The notes under the pieces: model-generated
Database searches by the model: none
Seen by the model: the letters and a program-made list of their open reading frames with translations, nothing else
Told to the model about the DNA's origin: nothing
Source: Defluviitalea phaphyphila
GTDB lineage: Bacteria > Bacillota > Clostridia > Lachnospirales > Defluviitaleaceae
Assembly (NCBI RefSeq): GCF_001466305.1
Contig: NZ_JWID01000015.1
Span: 1-39,454, forward strand
Reading direction: 5' to 3'
DNA: 39,454 bases
Shown: in pieces, positions 1 to 7,911 of the stretch
Layout: each line of letters begins with the position of its first letter
Position numbering within the stretch: the stretch's first letter is position 1
Translations under genes and position numbers: made by a program

Positions 1-286
1 CAATATAATTTTCTATGCAAAATATGGTATATTCAACATCTTCAACTAAATCCTCTATGGGCATACCTGCTGAATACATTGCACGTATCTTTTTCATTTC
101 ATACCTAGTACTAGTTTGATATTTTGACCAAATAATCTCTTCATTATCTCTTGAATATCTCTGTATTCCATTTTTTATATCTTCCTTTAAAAGTTTTATT
201 TTATCTTTTCTTTTCTCTACACATTGTTCTGCAAAATTTATTTCCTCTTCGAAATATTCCAATGTTTTAAACTTATCTCTTACCAT
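1..286 (-). CDS. PoNi-like immunity protein, DUF1910 N-terminal part (partial, runs off left edge)
   Basis: The gene starts at 286 with an ATG behind the ribosome binding site AAAGGAGGG and reads leftward for 95 codons without a stop before the window edge. The protein opens MVRDKFKTLEYFEEEI and contains a run like YSAGMPIEDLVEDV. Both resemble the DUF1910 domain of PoNi immunity proteins (R-D-K...YF near the start, then a YS-x-G-x-x-I-E-x-L helix). It is helical, charged and has no signal peptide. In that family the protein neutralises a cognate PoNe-type DNase toxin in the cytoplasm. The stub of a nuclease-like C-terminus directly upstream on the same strand (307-470) supports the assignment. 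The C-terminal DUF1911 half should lie left of the window. Family membership is judged from memory of the motif, not from a search. Confidence 0.62.
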   Translation of the reverse strand, partial: MVRDKFKTLEYFEEEINFAEQCVEKRKDKIKLLKEDIKNGIQRYSRDNEEIIWSKYQTSTRYEMKKIRAMYSAGMPIEDLVEDVEYTIFCIENYI

Positions 287-306
287 AAATTACCCTCCTT
301 TATTTA

Positions 307-470
307 TTATGACCAAGGACCGATACGGTTTGCCTCTTTATCTAGTCTAAAAGTTTTTATCGTTCCATCAGCATTTATATTAAATAATACCTTTATTTCT
401 TAAATTTAGATTCAACAATAATATACTTATTCTCTATTTTACCTAATTTAGGGTTTAAAATCAATTTTAG
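307..470 (-). pseudogene. Degraded C-terminal stub of a PoNe-like nuclease toxin
   Basis: Two minus-strand frames join to make a toxin tail. The upstream frame reads ...ENKYIIVESKFKK and stops at 400-402. An overlapping frame continues as KVLFNINADGTIKTF RLDKEANRIGPWS and stops at 307-309. The I-V-E-S-K run looks like the E-x-K core of a PD-(D/E)xK nuclease. A tail ending RLDKEANRIGPW is typical of polymorphic-toxin C-termini. There is no start codon with a ribosome binding site, and an upstream in-frame stop lies near 470. A frameshift and loss of the N-terminal part have therefore killed the gene. It sits 21 bp upstream of the immunity gene, the usual toxin-immunity order. Confidence 0.55.
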
Positions 471-482
471 TATTTAATACAA

Positions 483-535
483 AAAACTCCTTTCTGGTCT
501 TATCGTTATTTGATTTATGTCCAGAAAGGAGTTTT
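483..535 (-). terminator. Rho-independent terminator of the biotin operon
   Basis: The 15-bp perfect inverted repeat AAAACTCCTTTCTGG / CCAGAAAGGAGTTTT has a 23-nt loop. On the minus strand it is followed by six T's. It lies about 65 bp beyond the bioA stop. The T-rich flank on the other side could let it act in both directions. Confidence 0.8.
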
Positions 536-601
536 ATTTCAACTACTTTTTTTGTTATTTTTATAGGTTGTTAAATAAAAAATTATCATTAAAATATATA
601 T

Positions 602-1957
602 TTAAAAATTATTATTTTTAAAAAATTCTTCTATACTATCAAAACAGGTATTAACCATAAATTTTATTTCGTCTTTATTAATTACATATGGAGGAATAAA
701 ATATAATACATTGCCCAAAGGTCTTAATAATAATCCTTTTTTAATAGCTATTTTGTAAATTTCATAACCAACTCTTTTACTCCAATGAAATGGCTCTTTT
801 GTTTCTCTATTCTGTACTAATTCTATAGCTGTTATCATTCCTATACTTCTTACTTCTCCTATATATTTAAAATCTTTTGCCCTTTCTATAGTAAGATTTT
901 TTATTAAATTACTCTTTTCTTTATTATTTTCTATTATATTCTCTTCTTCAAATATTTTTAGATTTTCAACAGCAATAGCACAAGCTAGTGCATTTCCAGA
1001 GTAAGTATGACTATGTAAAAAGGCTTTTCTTTCATTATATTCTCCATAAAAACAATCATATATTTCATCACTTGTCATAACTACTGACATAGGCATATAT
1101 CCTGCTGTTATCCCTTTAGATAAACACATAAAATCTGGACTTATATTTGCATGATTACAAGCAAACATTTTCCCAGTTCTTCCAAATCCCATAGCAATTT
1201 CATCTGCAATGAGATGTATATTATATTCATCACAAAGTTTACGAAGCTTTTTTAAATATACTGGAGAATAAATTTTCATTCCTGATGCACCTTGCACCAT
1301 TGGTTCAATTATTATAGCACTTATTTCTTCATGATTTTTTACAACACTTTCTTCCATAGCTTTAAAACATTCAGCATTACAAGTATCTCTATTACATCCA
1401 TATTTACATCTATAACAATCAGGACTTTCCACTTTAATAGTATCTAATAATAATGGCTTATATATAACACTGTATTCATCTATTCCTCCAACTGATAAAG
1501 CTCCTAATGTTTCCCCATGATATGCATCTGTTAAAGTTAAAAATCTTTTTTTTCTAGTATTTCCTTTCTGCATATTATAATGAAAACTCATTTTTAAAGC
1601 TATTTCTACAGCCGATGAACCATTATCTGAAAAAAATACTTTAGTTAATCTATCAGGAGTTATTTTAACTAATTTTTCTGATAACTTTATGGCTGGTTTA
1701 TTAGAAAAATTAGCAAATATAACATGTTCAATATTATCTGCCTGCGTTTTTACAGCTTCATTTATTCTTTTATTACTATGACCTAAAGTATTAGTCCACC
1801 AAGAAGAAATACAATCTAAATATTTATTTCCATCTATATCATAAAGCCAAACTCCTTCTCCTTTTTCTATCACTATAGGTTTAAAATCTTCATAATCTTT
1901 CATTTGAGAAGATGGATGCCATATGTATTTTAAATCTTTTGCTACATAATCTTTCAT
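602..1957 (-). CDS. bioA: Adenosylmethionine-8-amino-7-oxononanoate aminotransferase
   Basis: This PLP enzyme (451 residues, normal length) transfers the amino group of S-adenosylmethionine to 8-amino-7-oxononanoate to make 7,8-diaminononanoate in the cytoplasm. Class III aminotransferase signatures are visible: SSWWTNTLGH (51-60), DNGSSAVEIAL (111-121), the DAYHGET segment (144-150), ADEIAMGFGRTG (251-262) and the PLP lysine in LSKGITAGY (K281). A cysteine-rich insert follows at 181-197 (C181, C184, C188, C193, C197), spaced so that it could bind metal. Similar inserts occur in other Firmicute class III aminotransferases. It is the last gene of bioY-bioB-bioD-bioA, 15 bp after bioD, with ribosome binding site AAAGGAAG before the ATG. 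Control is by the BirA operator upstream of bioY. Confidence 0.95.
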   Translation of the reverse strand: MKDYVAKDLKYIWHPSSQMKDYEDFKPIVIEKGEGVWLYDIDGNKYLDCISSWWTNTLGHSNKRINEAVKTQADNIEHVIFANFSNKPAIKLSEKLVKITPDRLTKVFFSDNGSSAVEIALKMSFHYNMQKGNTRKKRFLTLTDAYHGETLGALSVGGIDEYSVIYKPLLLDTIKVESPDCYRCKYGCNRDTCNAECFKAMEESVVKNHEEISAIIIEPMVQGASGMKIYSPVYLKKLRKLCDEYNIHLIADEIAMGFGRTGKMFACNHANISPDFMCLSKGITAGYMPMSVVMTSDEIYDCFYGEYNERKAFLHSHTYSGNALACAIAVENLKIFEEENIIENNKEKSNLIKNLTIERAKDFKYIGEVRSIGMITAIELVQNRETKEPFHWSKRVGYEIYKIAIKKGLLLRPLGNVLYFIPPYVINKDEIKFMVNTCFDSIEEFFKNNNF

Positions 1958-1972
1958 CTTTGTCTTCCTTTC

Positions 1973-2698
1973 TTATAGAGATTCCATACAATTTATTATG
2001 GTTTTTATATCAAAAACTTCTTCTGCATTTTTTCTAATGTTTTCTACTAAATTATTTTCTAAATTTTCTATGTATTTAAATTTACCTATAATAGGCACTT
2101 TAGTTAGTTTTTCTATCATTTGAATATTATCATCATAAAGTATCTCTTCTTTATAATTATTTATTATAATTCCTTTGATATTAATCCCTATTTTTTTTAT
2201 GTATTCCACAGTTAAAACTGTATGATTTATTGTTCCTAACCCTGCTCTAGCGACAATTATTACACTCATCTTTAAATCTTTAATTAAATTTTCAAGAGTA
2301 TATAATCCTCTTTTATCATCTATCAAAGGACATATTATTCCTCCACTACCTTCGGCAACTATATAATCATATTTTTCTTTTAAATAAGAATATTTTTCCT
2401 TAATTACATTTAATTTTATAGGTTTATTTTCTATTTTTGCTGCCAAATGAGGAGATACAGCTGTTTTGTAGACATAAGGAGTTATATTATTATAATCTTC
2501 TTTTAAATTACTTACTTCACTAACTATCTTAGTATCCTGTGGAATAAGCATATTTTCTTTTTCTAATGCTCCACTTAATGCCCCTTTAAAGTATGAAGTA
2601 TTATATCCATTACTTCTTAGAACATATATAAGTCCTGCCGTTATAATAGTTTTTCCTACATCTGTATCTGTTCCTACTATAAATACTCCCTTAGCCAT
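1973..2698 (-). CDS. bioD: Dethiobiotin synthetase
   Basis: This ATP-dependent enzyme (241 residues) carboxylates 7,8-diaminononanoate to form the ureido ring of dethiobiotin. The N-terminal P-loop GTDTDVGKT (9-17) is the BioD hallmark. The segment [12 protein letters not shown] (about 114-125) matches the conserved substrate/metal loop, and [13 protein letters not shown] is the usual BioD strand-helix. The start overlaps the end of bioB by 8 bp, and the ribosome binding site GGAGG lies inside the bioB coding sequence, so translation is probably coupled. It sits between bioB and bioA in the BirA-controlled operon. Confidence 0.95.
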   Translation of the reverse strand: MAKGVFIVGTDTDVGKTIITAGLIYVLRSNGYNTSYFKGALSGALEKENMLIPQDTKIVSEVSNLKEDYNNITPYVYKTAVSPHLAAKIENKPIKLNVIKEKYSYLKEKYDYIVAEGSGGIICPLIDDKRGLYTLENLIKDLKMSVIIVARAGLGTINHTVLTVEYIKKIGINIKGIIINNYKEEILYDDNIQMIEKLTKVPIIGKFKYIENLENNLVENIRKNAEEVFDIKTIINCMESL

Positions 2699-3674
2699 TT
2701 TTTCTAACCTCCAAATTAAGATCTTCTAACATTTTTTTATCATCACATATTTTATTTCCTGATGTAGTCAAATAGTTACCTGTTATAGTTGCATTAACTC
2801 CTGCTTTAAAACAGTTCTTTCCAAAATTATCTATAAGGTTTCTTCCTCCGCCTAATCTTATAAAAGCTTTAGGATGTATAAATCTAAAAATTGCCATAGT
2901 CTTTAGTATTTCATTTTGAGTTAAAGGCTGTTCATTTTCTAAAGGAGTTCCTTTAACAGGGTTAAGTATATTTATAGGAATTGAATTAACTTTTAATTTT
3001 TTTAATTCAAATGCTAATTTTATTCTATCTTCAAAAGTTTCTCCCACTCCAATAATTCCACCAGAACAAACCTTCATTCCAGCTTTTTTGGCATTGTTTA
3101 TTGTTTCTACCCTTTCTTCATAACTGTGAGTTGTACATATTTTTTTATAATATTCTCTACTAGTTTCTAAATTATGATGATACATTGTTACACCTTTTTC
3201 TTTTAATTTCTTAAGTTGTTCATATTCTAATATCCCCAAAGATGCACATAAATCAAGATTAATTTCTTTATTTAATTCTTCATAAATTTCTAAAATATTT
3301 TCAAATTCCTCTTTTGTCACTGTTTTCCCACTAGTTACTAAAGAAAATCTATTTACTCCTTCTTTCTCATTTTCTTTTGCTAATTTTAAAACTTGTTCTT
3401 TCGATACTAACCCATATACTTCTACATTTGTTTTATAGTGAGAAGATTGTGCACAAAATTTACAGTCCTCAGAACATCTCCCTGATTTTCCATTCATAAT
3501 AGTGCAAAGGTCTACTTCTCTACCTCCAAAATATTCTTTAATTTTATTGGCACTACAACATAATTGATTAATATCTTCATCCTTTTTAACTTTTGATAAC
3601 TTTAAAGCTTCTTCAAAAGTTATAGACTGCCCTTTAAGAACCTTTTCTTCTAATTCTTTAATAAATTCTTTCAT
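2691..3674 (-). CDS. bioB: Biotin synthase (radical SAM)
   Basis: BioB inserts sulfur into dethiobiotin using one [4Fe-4S] cluster for SAM cleavage and a second cluster as sulfur donor. The radical SAM motif CSEDCKFC has C67, C71 and C74. Downstream are [23 protein letters not shown] and the C-terminal [13 protein letters not shown] stretch, all standard BioB blocks. An upstream ATG at 3680 lies only one base after the ribosome binding site AAGGAG. The ATG at 3674, seven bases away, is therefore preferred (327 residues). This start overlaps the bioY stop as ATGA, so bioB translation is likely coupled to the shortened bioY. Confidence 0.95.
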   Translation of the reverse strand: MKEFIKELEEKVLKGQSITFEEALKLSKVKKDEDINQLCCSANKIKEYFGGREVDLCTIMNGKSGRCSEDCKFCAQSSHYKTNVEVYGLVSKEQVLKLAKENEKEGVNRFSLVTSGKTVTKEEFENILEIYEELNKEINLDLCASLGILEYEQLKKLKEKGVTMYHHNLETSREYYKKICTTHSYEERVETINNAKKAGMKVCSGGIIGVGETFEDRIKLAFELKKLKVNSIPINILNPVKGTPLENEQPLTQNEILKTMAIFRFIHPKAFIRLGGGRNLIDNFGKNCFKAGVNATITGNYLTTSGNKICDDKKMLEDLNLEVRKNG

Positions 3675-3973
3675 AAACATGCTCCTTTTTTCTTATTTTC
3701 ATAAACTATATATCCATTTTTTCTTAACACAGGTAATAATTTCATTGATACATATGAAGTAAATATTGTTACCGGTACTCCTGCAAGTCCAACTGCTACA
3801 TATATTATTTGAGATAATGCTCCTAACTTTGAACCAAGGATAATACCAGCCAAAGCACAAAATAAATATTGAAGAGTAAATGGTACATAAGGGATAGGAA
3901 TTTTAATAAACGCACCAACAGCAGTTAAAGCTGCAAATATTCCTACCAAAATTAAATTTTTAGTATTTTTCAT
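3671..3973 (-). pseudogene. bioY: Biotin transporter substrate-binding subunit BioY, internally deleted
   Basis: BioY is the membrane S-component that binds biotin for an ECF-type importer and normally has about 180-190 residues and six membrane helices. This frame has 100. Residues 1-70 are ordinary BioY N-terminus: a first hydrophobic helix, the IPIPYVPFTLQ loop and a second hydrophobic block ending YVAVGLAGVPV. The sequence then jumps to YVSMKLLPVLRKNGYI, which resembles the extreme C-terminal end of BioY. About 85 central residues, including most later helices and biotin contacts, appear to be lost in frame. The ribosome binding site is AAGAGGTG, and the stop overlaps the bioB start. The product is probably not a working transporter, but the frame may be kept for coupling to bioB. 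Confidence 0.7.
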
Positions 3974-4009
3974 AAATACACCTCTTTCAAAAATTTTGAT
4001 TTTTTTATA

Positions 4010-4038
4010 ATAATACTCAAAGTTTGGTAGATTGTCAA
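4010..4038 (-). promoter_or_regulatory. Biotin operon promoter
   Basis: On the minus strand the -35 box TTGACA (4033-4038) is followed after exactly 17 bp by the -10 box TATTAT (4010-4015). This is a near-consensus sigma-A promoter about 37 bp before the bioY start. The -35 box lies inside one half of the BirA operator. Confidence 0.82.
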
Positions 4039-4063
4039 CATTATTTTAATTATAGGTTAACAA
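4032..4063. promoter_or_regulatory. BirA operator (biotin-responsive)
   Basis: TTGTCAAC (4032-4039) and GTTAACAA (4056-4063) are separated by 16 bp. The known BirA site in Firmicutes is TTGTTAAC-N14-16-GTTAACAA, so this matches with a single base change. It covers the -35 box of the bio promoter, the expected place for repression by biotin-bound BirA. Confidence 0.88.
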
Positions 4064-4151
4064 TTTGCATTTAATTATTTAATTAATTTTTCTCAACTTT
4101 TAAAATCATTATATTTTTTAACAAAATTTTATTGAATAAATTACTTAAATA

Positions 4152-4180
4152 AAAAACACAAGCATACAACTTGTGTTTTT
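4152..4180 (-). terminator. Terminator of the ABC exporter operon
   Basis: The 11-bp stem AAAAACACAAG / CTTGTGTTTTT has a 7-nt loop and is T-rich on both sides. It lies about 50 bp past the stop of the second ABC exporter gene. Confidence 0.75.
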
Positions 4181-4228
4181 ATCATAAAACTCTATATTCA
4201 AATCAAATTATAAATATAGTATAAACAA

Positions 4229-5959
4229 TTAAGAATATTGTAATTTATATAATTTCTTATATACTCCTCCCTTTTTCAATAATTCTTCATGATTTCCTAC
4301 TTCTTTAATTTCTCCTTTATTTAATACTATAATTTTGTCTGCATTTTTTATAGTAGAAAGCCTATGAGCAATAATTAAAGTTGTTCTTTCTTTGGAAATT
4401 TTTTCTAAAGAATTTTGTATTATTTTTTCATTTTCTGTATCAATATTAGCAGTGGCTTCATCTAGAACTAAAATCGAAGGATTAAAAGCAATAGCTCTAG
4501 CAAAGGACAATAGCTGTCTTTGTCCTGCTGAAAGTGTACGTCCTCTTTCCCTTACTGGTTCATCATAGCTATTTGGCAATTTTTCTATAAAAGAACTAGC
4601 ATTAACATACCTAGAAGCTTTTATAACATCTTCATCTGATATATCTTTATTTTCTAATCTAATATTGTATTTAATATCCCCTTCAAACAGAAATACATCT
4701 TGCATAACAACTACTATTGCTTTTCTTAAATCTTTTAAATTAATATCTTTAATATTTATTCCATCTAAAAATATTTCTCCTTTTTGAATATCATAAAATC
4801 TACCTATTAGATTAATAATAGTTGATTTTCCTGAGCCTGTAGCGCCAACAAAAGCTACTGTTTCACCTGGTTTTACCTTAAAATTTATATTTTTTAAAAC
4901 CCAATCTTTATTATTGTAAGAAAACCACACATTTTTAAATTCTATTTCGCCTCTTATATTTTTTATCGAAATTCCTTTTTCCATATTTTCTAATCCATGA
5001 TTATTATCTAATAATTCAAAAATCCTTTCTGCAGAAACACTCCCCGACTGAATGGTACTATATTTATCAGCTAAATCTCTAATAGGTTCAAAAAATTTTT
5101 TTACATATGTAATAAAAGCATACAATACTCCTATTTCGATAGTATTATTAAGCACTCCTTTAGCACAAAAGAAAATTAAAATAGAGATAGCTAAAGTATT
5201 TATAAACTCTACTCCTGGTCTAAAAATAGCCATAAGATAAACTCCAAATACACTAGCCTTATTATATTTATCATTTAGATCTTTAAATTCTCTAAACTTT
5301 TCTTTTTCTCTATTAAAAATTTGAACTAAACTCATTCCAGATATATTTTCAGCTAAAAATCCATTAATTCTTGCAATTAAATTTCTAATCTTCATAAAAT
5401 TCTTTTTTATCTTTTTATTATAAAAATATGTTATTCCTATCATAATTGGAAGAATACTAAAACTTACTAAAGCTAATTCTAAATCCATTTTTATCATTAC
5501 AATTACAATTCCTATAATCATAAATATATCTTTTACTAAAGCTACTAAAACCCCTGAATAAAGCTCATTTAAAGCTTCCACATCATTAGTTACTCTAGTT
5601 AATATGCGACCTGAAGAATTATTATCAAAAAAAGTTAATGGCATATATTGTATATGAGAAAATAATTCCATTCTAATGTTATGTATAATATTTTGTCCCA
5701 TGAGATTTAATGTATAAACTTGAGCAAATTGAAAAAAAGCTCCTAATACTACAGTAAATAAATAAATACTTCCTAATAAAAATATATTAATACTTTCTTT
5801 ACTCCCTATAATATAATCATCAATTATAATTTTAGTAATATATGGGCTAATAAGTTCTGCTCCATTTACTAACAGCGCAAAAACCAAACTACTAAATAAT
5901 AAAAAGGTATAGGGTTTAATATAATAAAACATCCTTATCCATTTGTTTTTACTTTTCAT
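4229..5959 (-). CDS. Heterodimeric ABC exporter, subunit with the catalytic glutamate
   Basis: This 576-residue half-transporter has an N-terminal six-helix ABC exporter domain (about 15-310) and a C-terminal nucleotide-binding domain (about 335-575). Walker A is GATGSGKS (372-379). The signature motif is altered to LSAGQ (476-480). Walker B ends in LDE with the catalytic glutamate at 501, and the H-loop histidine is H532. The gene begins inside the last four bases of its upstream partner (ATGA overlap). A canonical Walker B with a deviating signature, paired with the opposite pattern in the partner, is the BmrCD/TM287-288 type of heterodimer. Substrates in that family are drugs and other amphiphiles. 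The true substrate cannot be read from sequence. Confidence 0.9.
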   Translation of the reverse strand: MKSKNKWIRMFYYIKPYTFLLFSSLVFALLVNGAELISPYITKIIIDDYIIGSKESINIFLLGSIYLFTVVLGAFFQFAQVYTLNLMGQNIIHNIRMELFSHIQYMPLTFFDNNSSGRILTRVTNDVEALNELYSGVLVALVKDIFMIIGIVIVMIKMDLELALVSFSILPIMIGITYFYNKKIKKNFMKIRNLIARINGFLAENISGMSLVQIFNREKEKFREFKDLNDKYNKASVFGVYLMAIFRPGVEFINTLAISILIFFCAKGVLNNTIEIGVLYAFITYVKKFFEPIRDLADKYSTIQSGSVSAERIFELLDNNHGLENMEKGISIKNIRGEIEFKNVWFSYNNKDWVLKNINFKVKPGETVAFVGATGSGKSTIINLIGRFYDIQKGEIFLDGINIKDINLKDLRKAIVVVMQDVFLFEGDIKYNIRLENKDISDEDVIKASRYVNASSFIEKLPNSYDEPVRERGRTLSAGQRQLLSFARAIAFNPSILVLDEATANIDTENEKIIQNSLEKISKERTTLIIAHRLSTIKNADKIIVLNKGEIKEVGNHEELLKKGGVYKKLYKLQYS

Positions 5960-7716
5960 ATCACTATACCCCTTTTCTCATTATCCTCCAATATTTGTGA
6001 GCAATATAATTTATAATATTCTCCTTTTTTATTTAATAGGCTCTCATGGGTTCCTCTTTCAATTATTTCTCCCTTATCTAATAATATAATTTCATCAGCA
6101 TATTTTATAGTAGATATTCTATGAGCAATTATAATTCCTGTTCTTTCTTTTAAAATAGATTTTATGTTTTTTATTATTTCTTCTTCAGTTTTTGTATCAA
6201 CTGCTGACAGACTATCATCTAAAATCAAAATAGAAGGATTTTTAATAACTGCTCTAGCTATTGATATTCTTTGTTTTTGGCCTCCTGAAAGGGTAATGCC
6301 CCTTTCTCCCACTAAAGTATCGAACCCTTTTGGAAAATCTATAATATTATTATATACACTAGATATTTTTGTAGCTTCTTCTATATCTTTATCATCATAT
6401 TCATCAGAAAAAAACGAAATATTTTCTTTGATAGAAGAAGAAAATAAAAAATTATCTTGTGGAACATATCCTATATTTTCCCTTAAAGTAGGTAAAGGAA
6501 TATCATTTATATCTATATCATCAATAAAAATATGTCCTCTTTCTACATCATATAATTTAAGTAATAAATTTAATAAAGTAGTTTTTCCACTTCCTGTTTT
6601 ACCTATAATGGCTAAAGTCTTACCCGGTTGTATTTTTATATTTATATTTTTTAATATTTTTTGATTTGAATTAGGATAATTAAAGTTAAGATTTTTTATC
6701 TCTATTTTCCCTTTAAATTTTTGTATGTTACTATTATTTAAATCTTTTTCCTTAACATATGTTTTTTCTTCAAAAATTTCATCTAAACGTTTTATAGATG
6801 CTAAAGCTCTCTGCCATACTTCTACTATTCGTCCTAATTGATTTATAGGCCTTACAAAAATCCCTATATATGTATTAAAAGCAATAAAATCTCCTAAAGA
6901 AATTTCTCCATTTTTTACTAAAAAACTTCCTATAATCAATACTAAAGTGAAACTTACTCCAAAACAAATTTTCCCTATAGGATTTAAAAAGCCCGATACC
7001 TTTATATAATTTAATTGAACTTCTTTTTTATATATACTAGATTTTTCTAATTTTTTTATCTCATTTTTTTCTTGTACATAAGATTTTACAACTCTTATTC
7101 CAGATATATTTTCTTGAATCTTATCAGATAAATTAGCAAAAGCTCCTTGAACAATGCTAAATCTTTCTCTTATTATTTTCCTTAATTTTATAATCGACAA
7201 AAGAGCTGTTATAATAGGTACTATTGCTATAATAGTTAATTTAAAATTAATTGTTTTACTCATAACTATAATAGATGCTATATTAATAAATAATCCTTCT
7301 ATTAAAAAAACTAACCCAAAAGCAAACGCCATTCTAATTGCTGATAAATCATTAGTAGCATAAGCCATAAGATCCCCTGTTTTTTTATTATTATAAAATT
7401 CAGGTGGTAAACTTTGAAGATGAGAAAATAGTTTTTCTCTTAAAAAACACTCTAAATCTCTAGACTTCCCCATTAAAAAAATTCTATAGAAAAATTTAAA
7501 TATAAATATTATAATTCCTAAACCAAGCATTAAAAATACTAAGCCATAGATTTTATTTATAGATACTGACTGCTGCTTAAAAAGGTCAATTATATATCCT
7601 AATAATTTTGGCATAATAAGTTCTATTATATTAGCTAATATTACAAATATAAATCCTACAATATACGTTATAATATTTTTTTTAATAAACTGATTTATTA
7701 TTAGCTTTTTTACCAC
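5956..7716 (-). CDS. Heterodimeric ABC exporter, subunit with the degenerate catalytic site
   Basis: This 586-residue half-transporter has a six-helix membrane domain (about 12-300) and a nucleotide-binding domain. Walker A is GKTGSGKT (372-379), the Q-loop has Q420, and the signature LSGGQ (476-480) is perfect. Walker B reads ILILDDS, with Asp501 where the catalytic Glu should be, so this half forms the non-hydrolytic site. H532 is present. It starts with GTG, eight bases after the strong site AGGAGG. It is the first gene of the pair and overlaps its partner by four bases. The organisation matches BmrC/YheI-type subunits. Confidence 0.9.
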   Translation of the reverse strand: MVKKLIINQFIKKNIITYIVGFIFVILANIIELIMPKLLGYIIDLFKQQSVSINKIYGLVFLMLGLGIIIFIFKFFYRIFLMGKSRDLECFLREKLFSHLQSLPPEFYNNKKTGDLMAYATNDLSAIRMAFAFGLVFLIEGLFINIASIIVMSKTINFKLTIIAIVPIITALLSIIKLRKIIRERFSIVQGAFANLSDKIQENISGIRVVKSYVQEKNEIKKLEKSSIYKKEVQLNYIKVSGFLNPIGKICFGVSFTLVLIIGSFLVKNGEISLGDFIAFNTYIGIFVRPINQLGRIVEVWQRALASIKRLDEIFEEKTYVKEKDLNNSNIQKFKGKIEIKNLNFNYPNSNQKILKNINIKIQPGKTLAIIGKTGSGKTTLLNLLLKLYDVERGHIFIDDIDINDIPLPTLRENIGYVPQDNFLFSSSIKENISFFSDEYDDKDIEEATKISSVYNNIIDFPKGFDTLVGERGITLSGGQKQRISIARAVIKNPSILILDDSLSAVDTKTEEEIIKNIKSILKERTGIIIAHRISTIKYADEIILLDKGEIIERGTHESLLNKKGEYYKLYCSQILEDNEKRGIVI

Positions 7717-7758
7717 TTCTTTTTCCTCCTAGGCTTTTTTATTTCAACCTATTATATA

Positions 7759-7787
7759 ATTTTATTATAAAACTTTAATTATGTAAA
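7759..7787 (-). promoter_or_regulatory. Candidate promoter of the ABC exporter operon
   Basis: On the minus strand TTTACA (7782-7787) is followed after 17 bp by TAAAAT (7759-7764). The predicted start point is about 36 bp before the GTG. The DNA is so AT-rich that chance matches are common. Confidence 0.45.
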
Positions 7788-7859
7788 TCTGAAACAGTTT
7801 TCAATCTTTTTTAATGATATTTCTTGTATTACTTTTATACTTATAATTAAATATAAAAA

Positions 7860-7886
7860 AATTAGAGTACAAGTCGTACTCTAATT
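7860..7886 (-). terminator. Terminator after the MATE gene
   Basis: The 11-bp perfect stem AATTAGAGTAC / GTACTCTAATT with a 5-nt loop is followed on the minus strand by a run of T's. It lies about 26 bp beyond the MATE stop. Confidence 0.85.
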
Positions 7887-7911
7887 AATATAAATTTTAT
7901 AAAAAATTTAT

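Noticed and set aside
6164-6664. Open frame of 166 codons on the plus strand inside the ABC exporter gene
   Set aside because: It is antisense to conserved nucleotide-binding-domain sequence, without a ribosome binding site or recognisable protein features.
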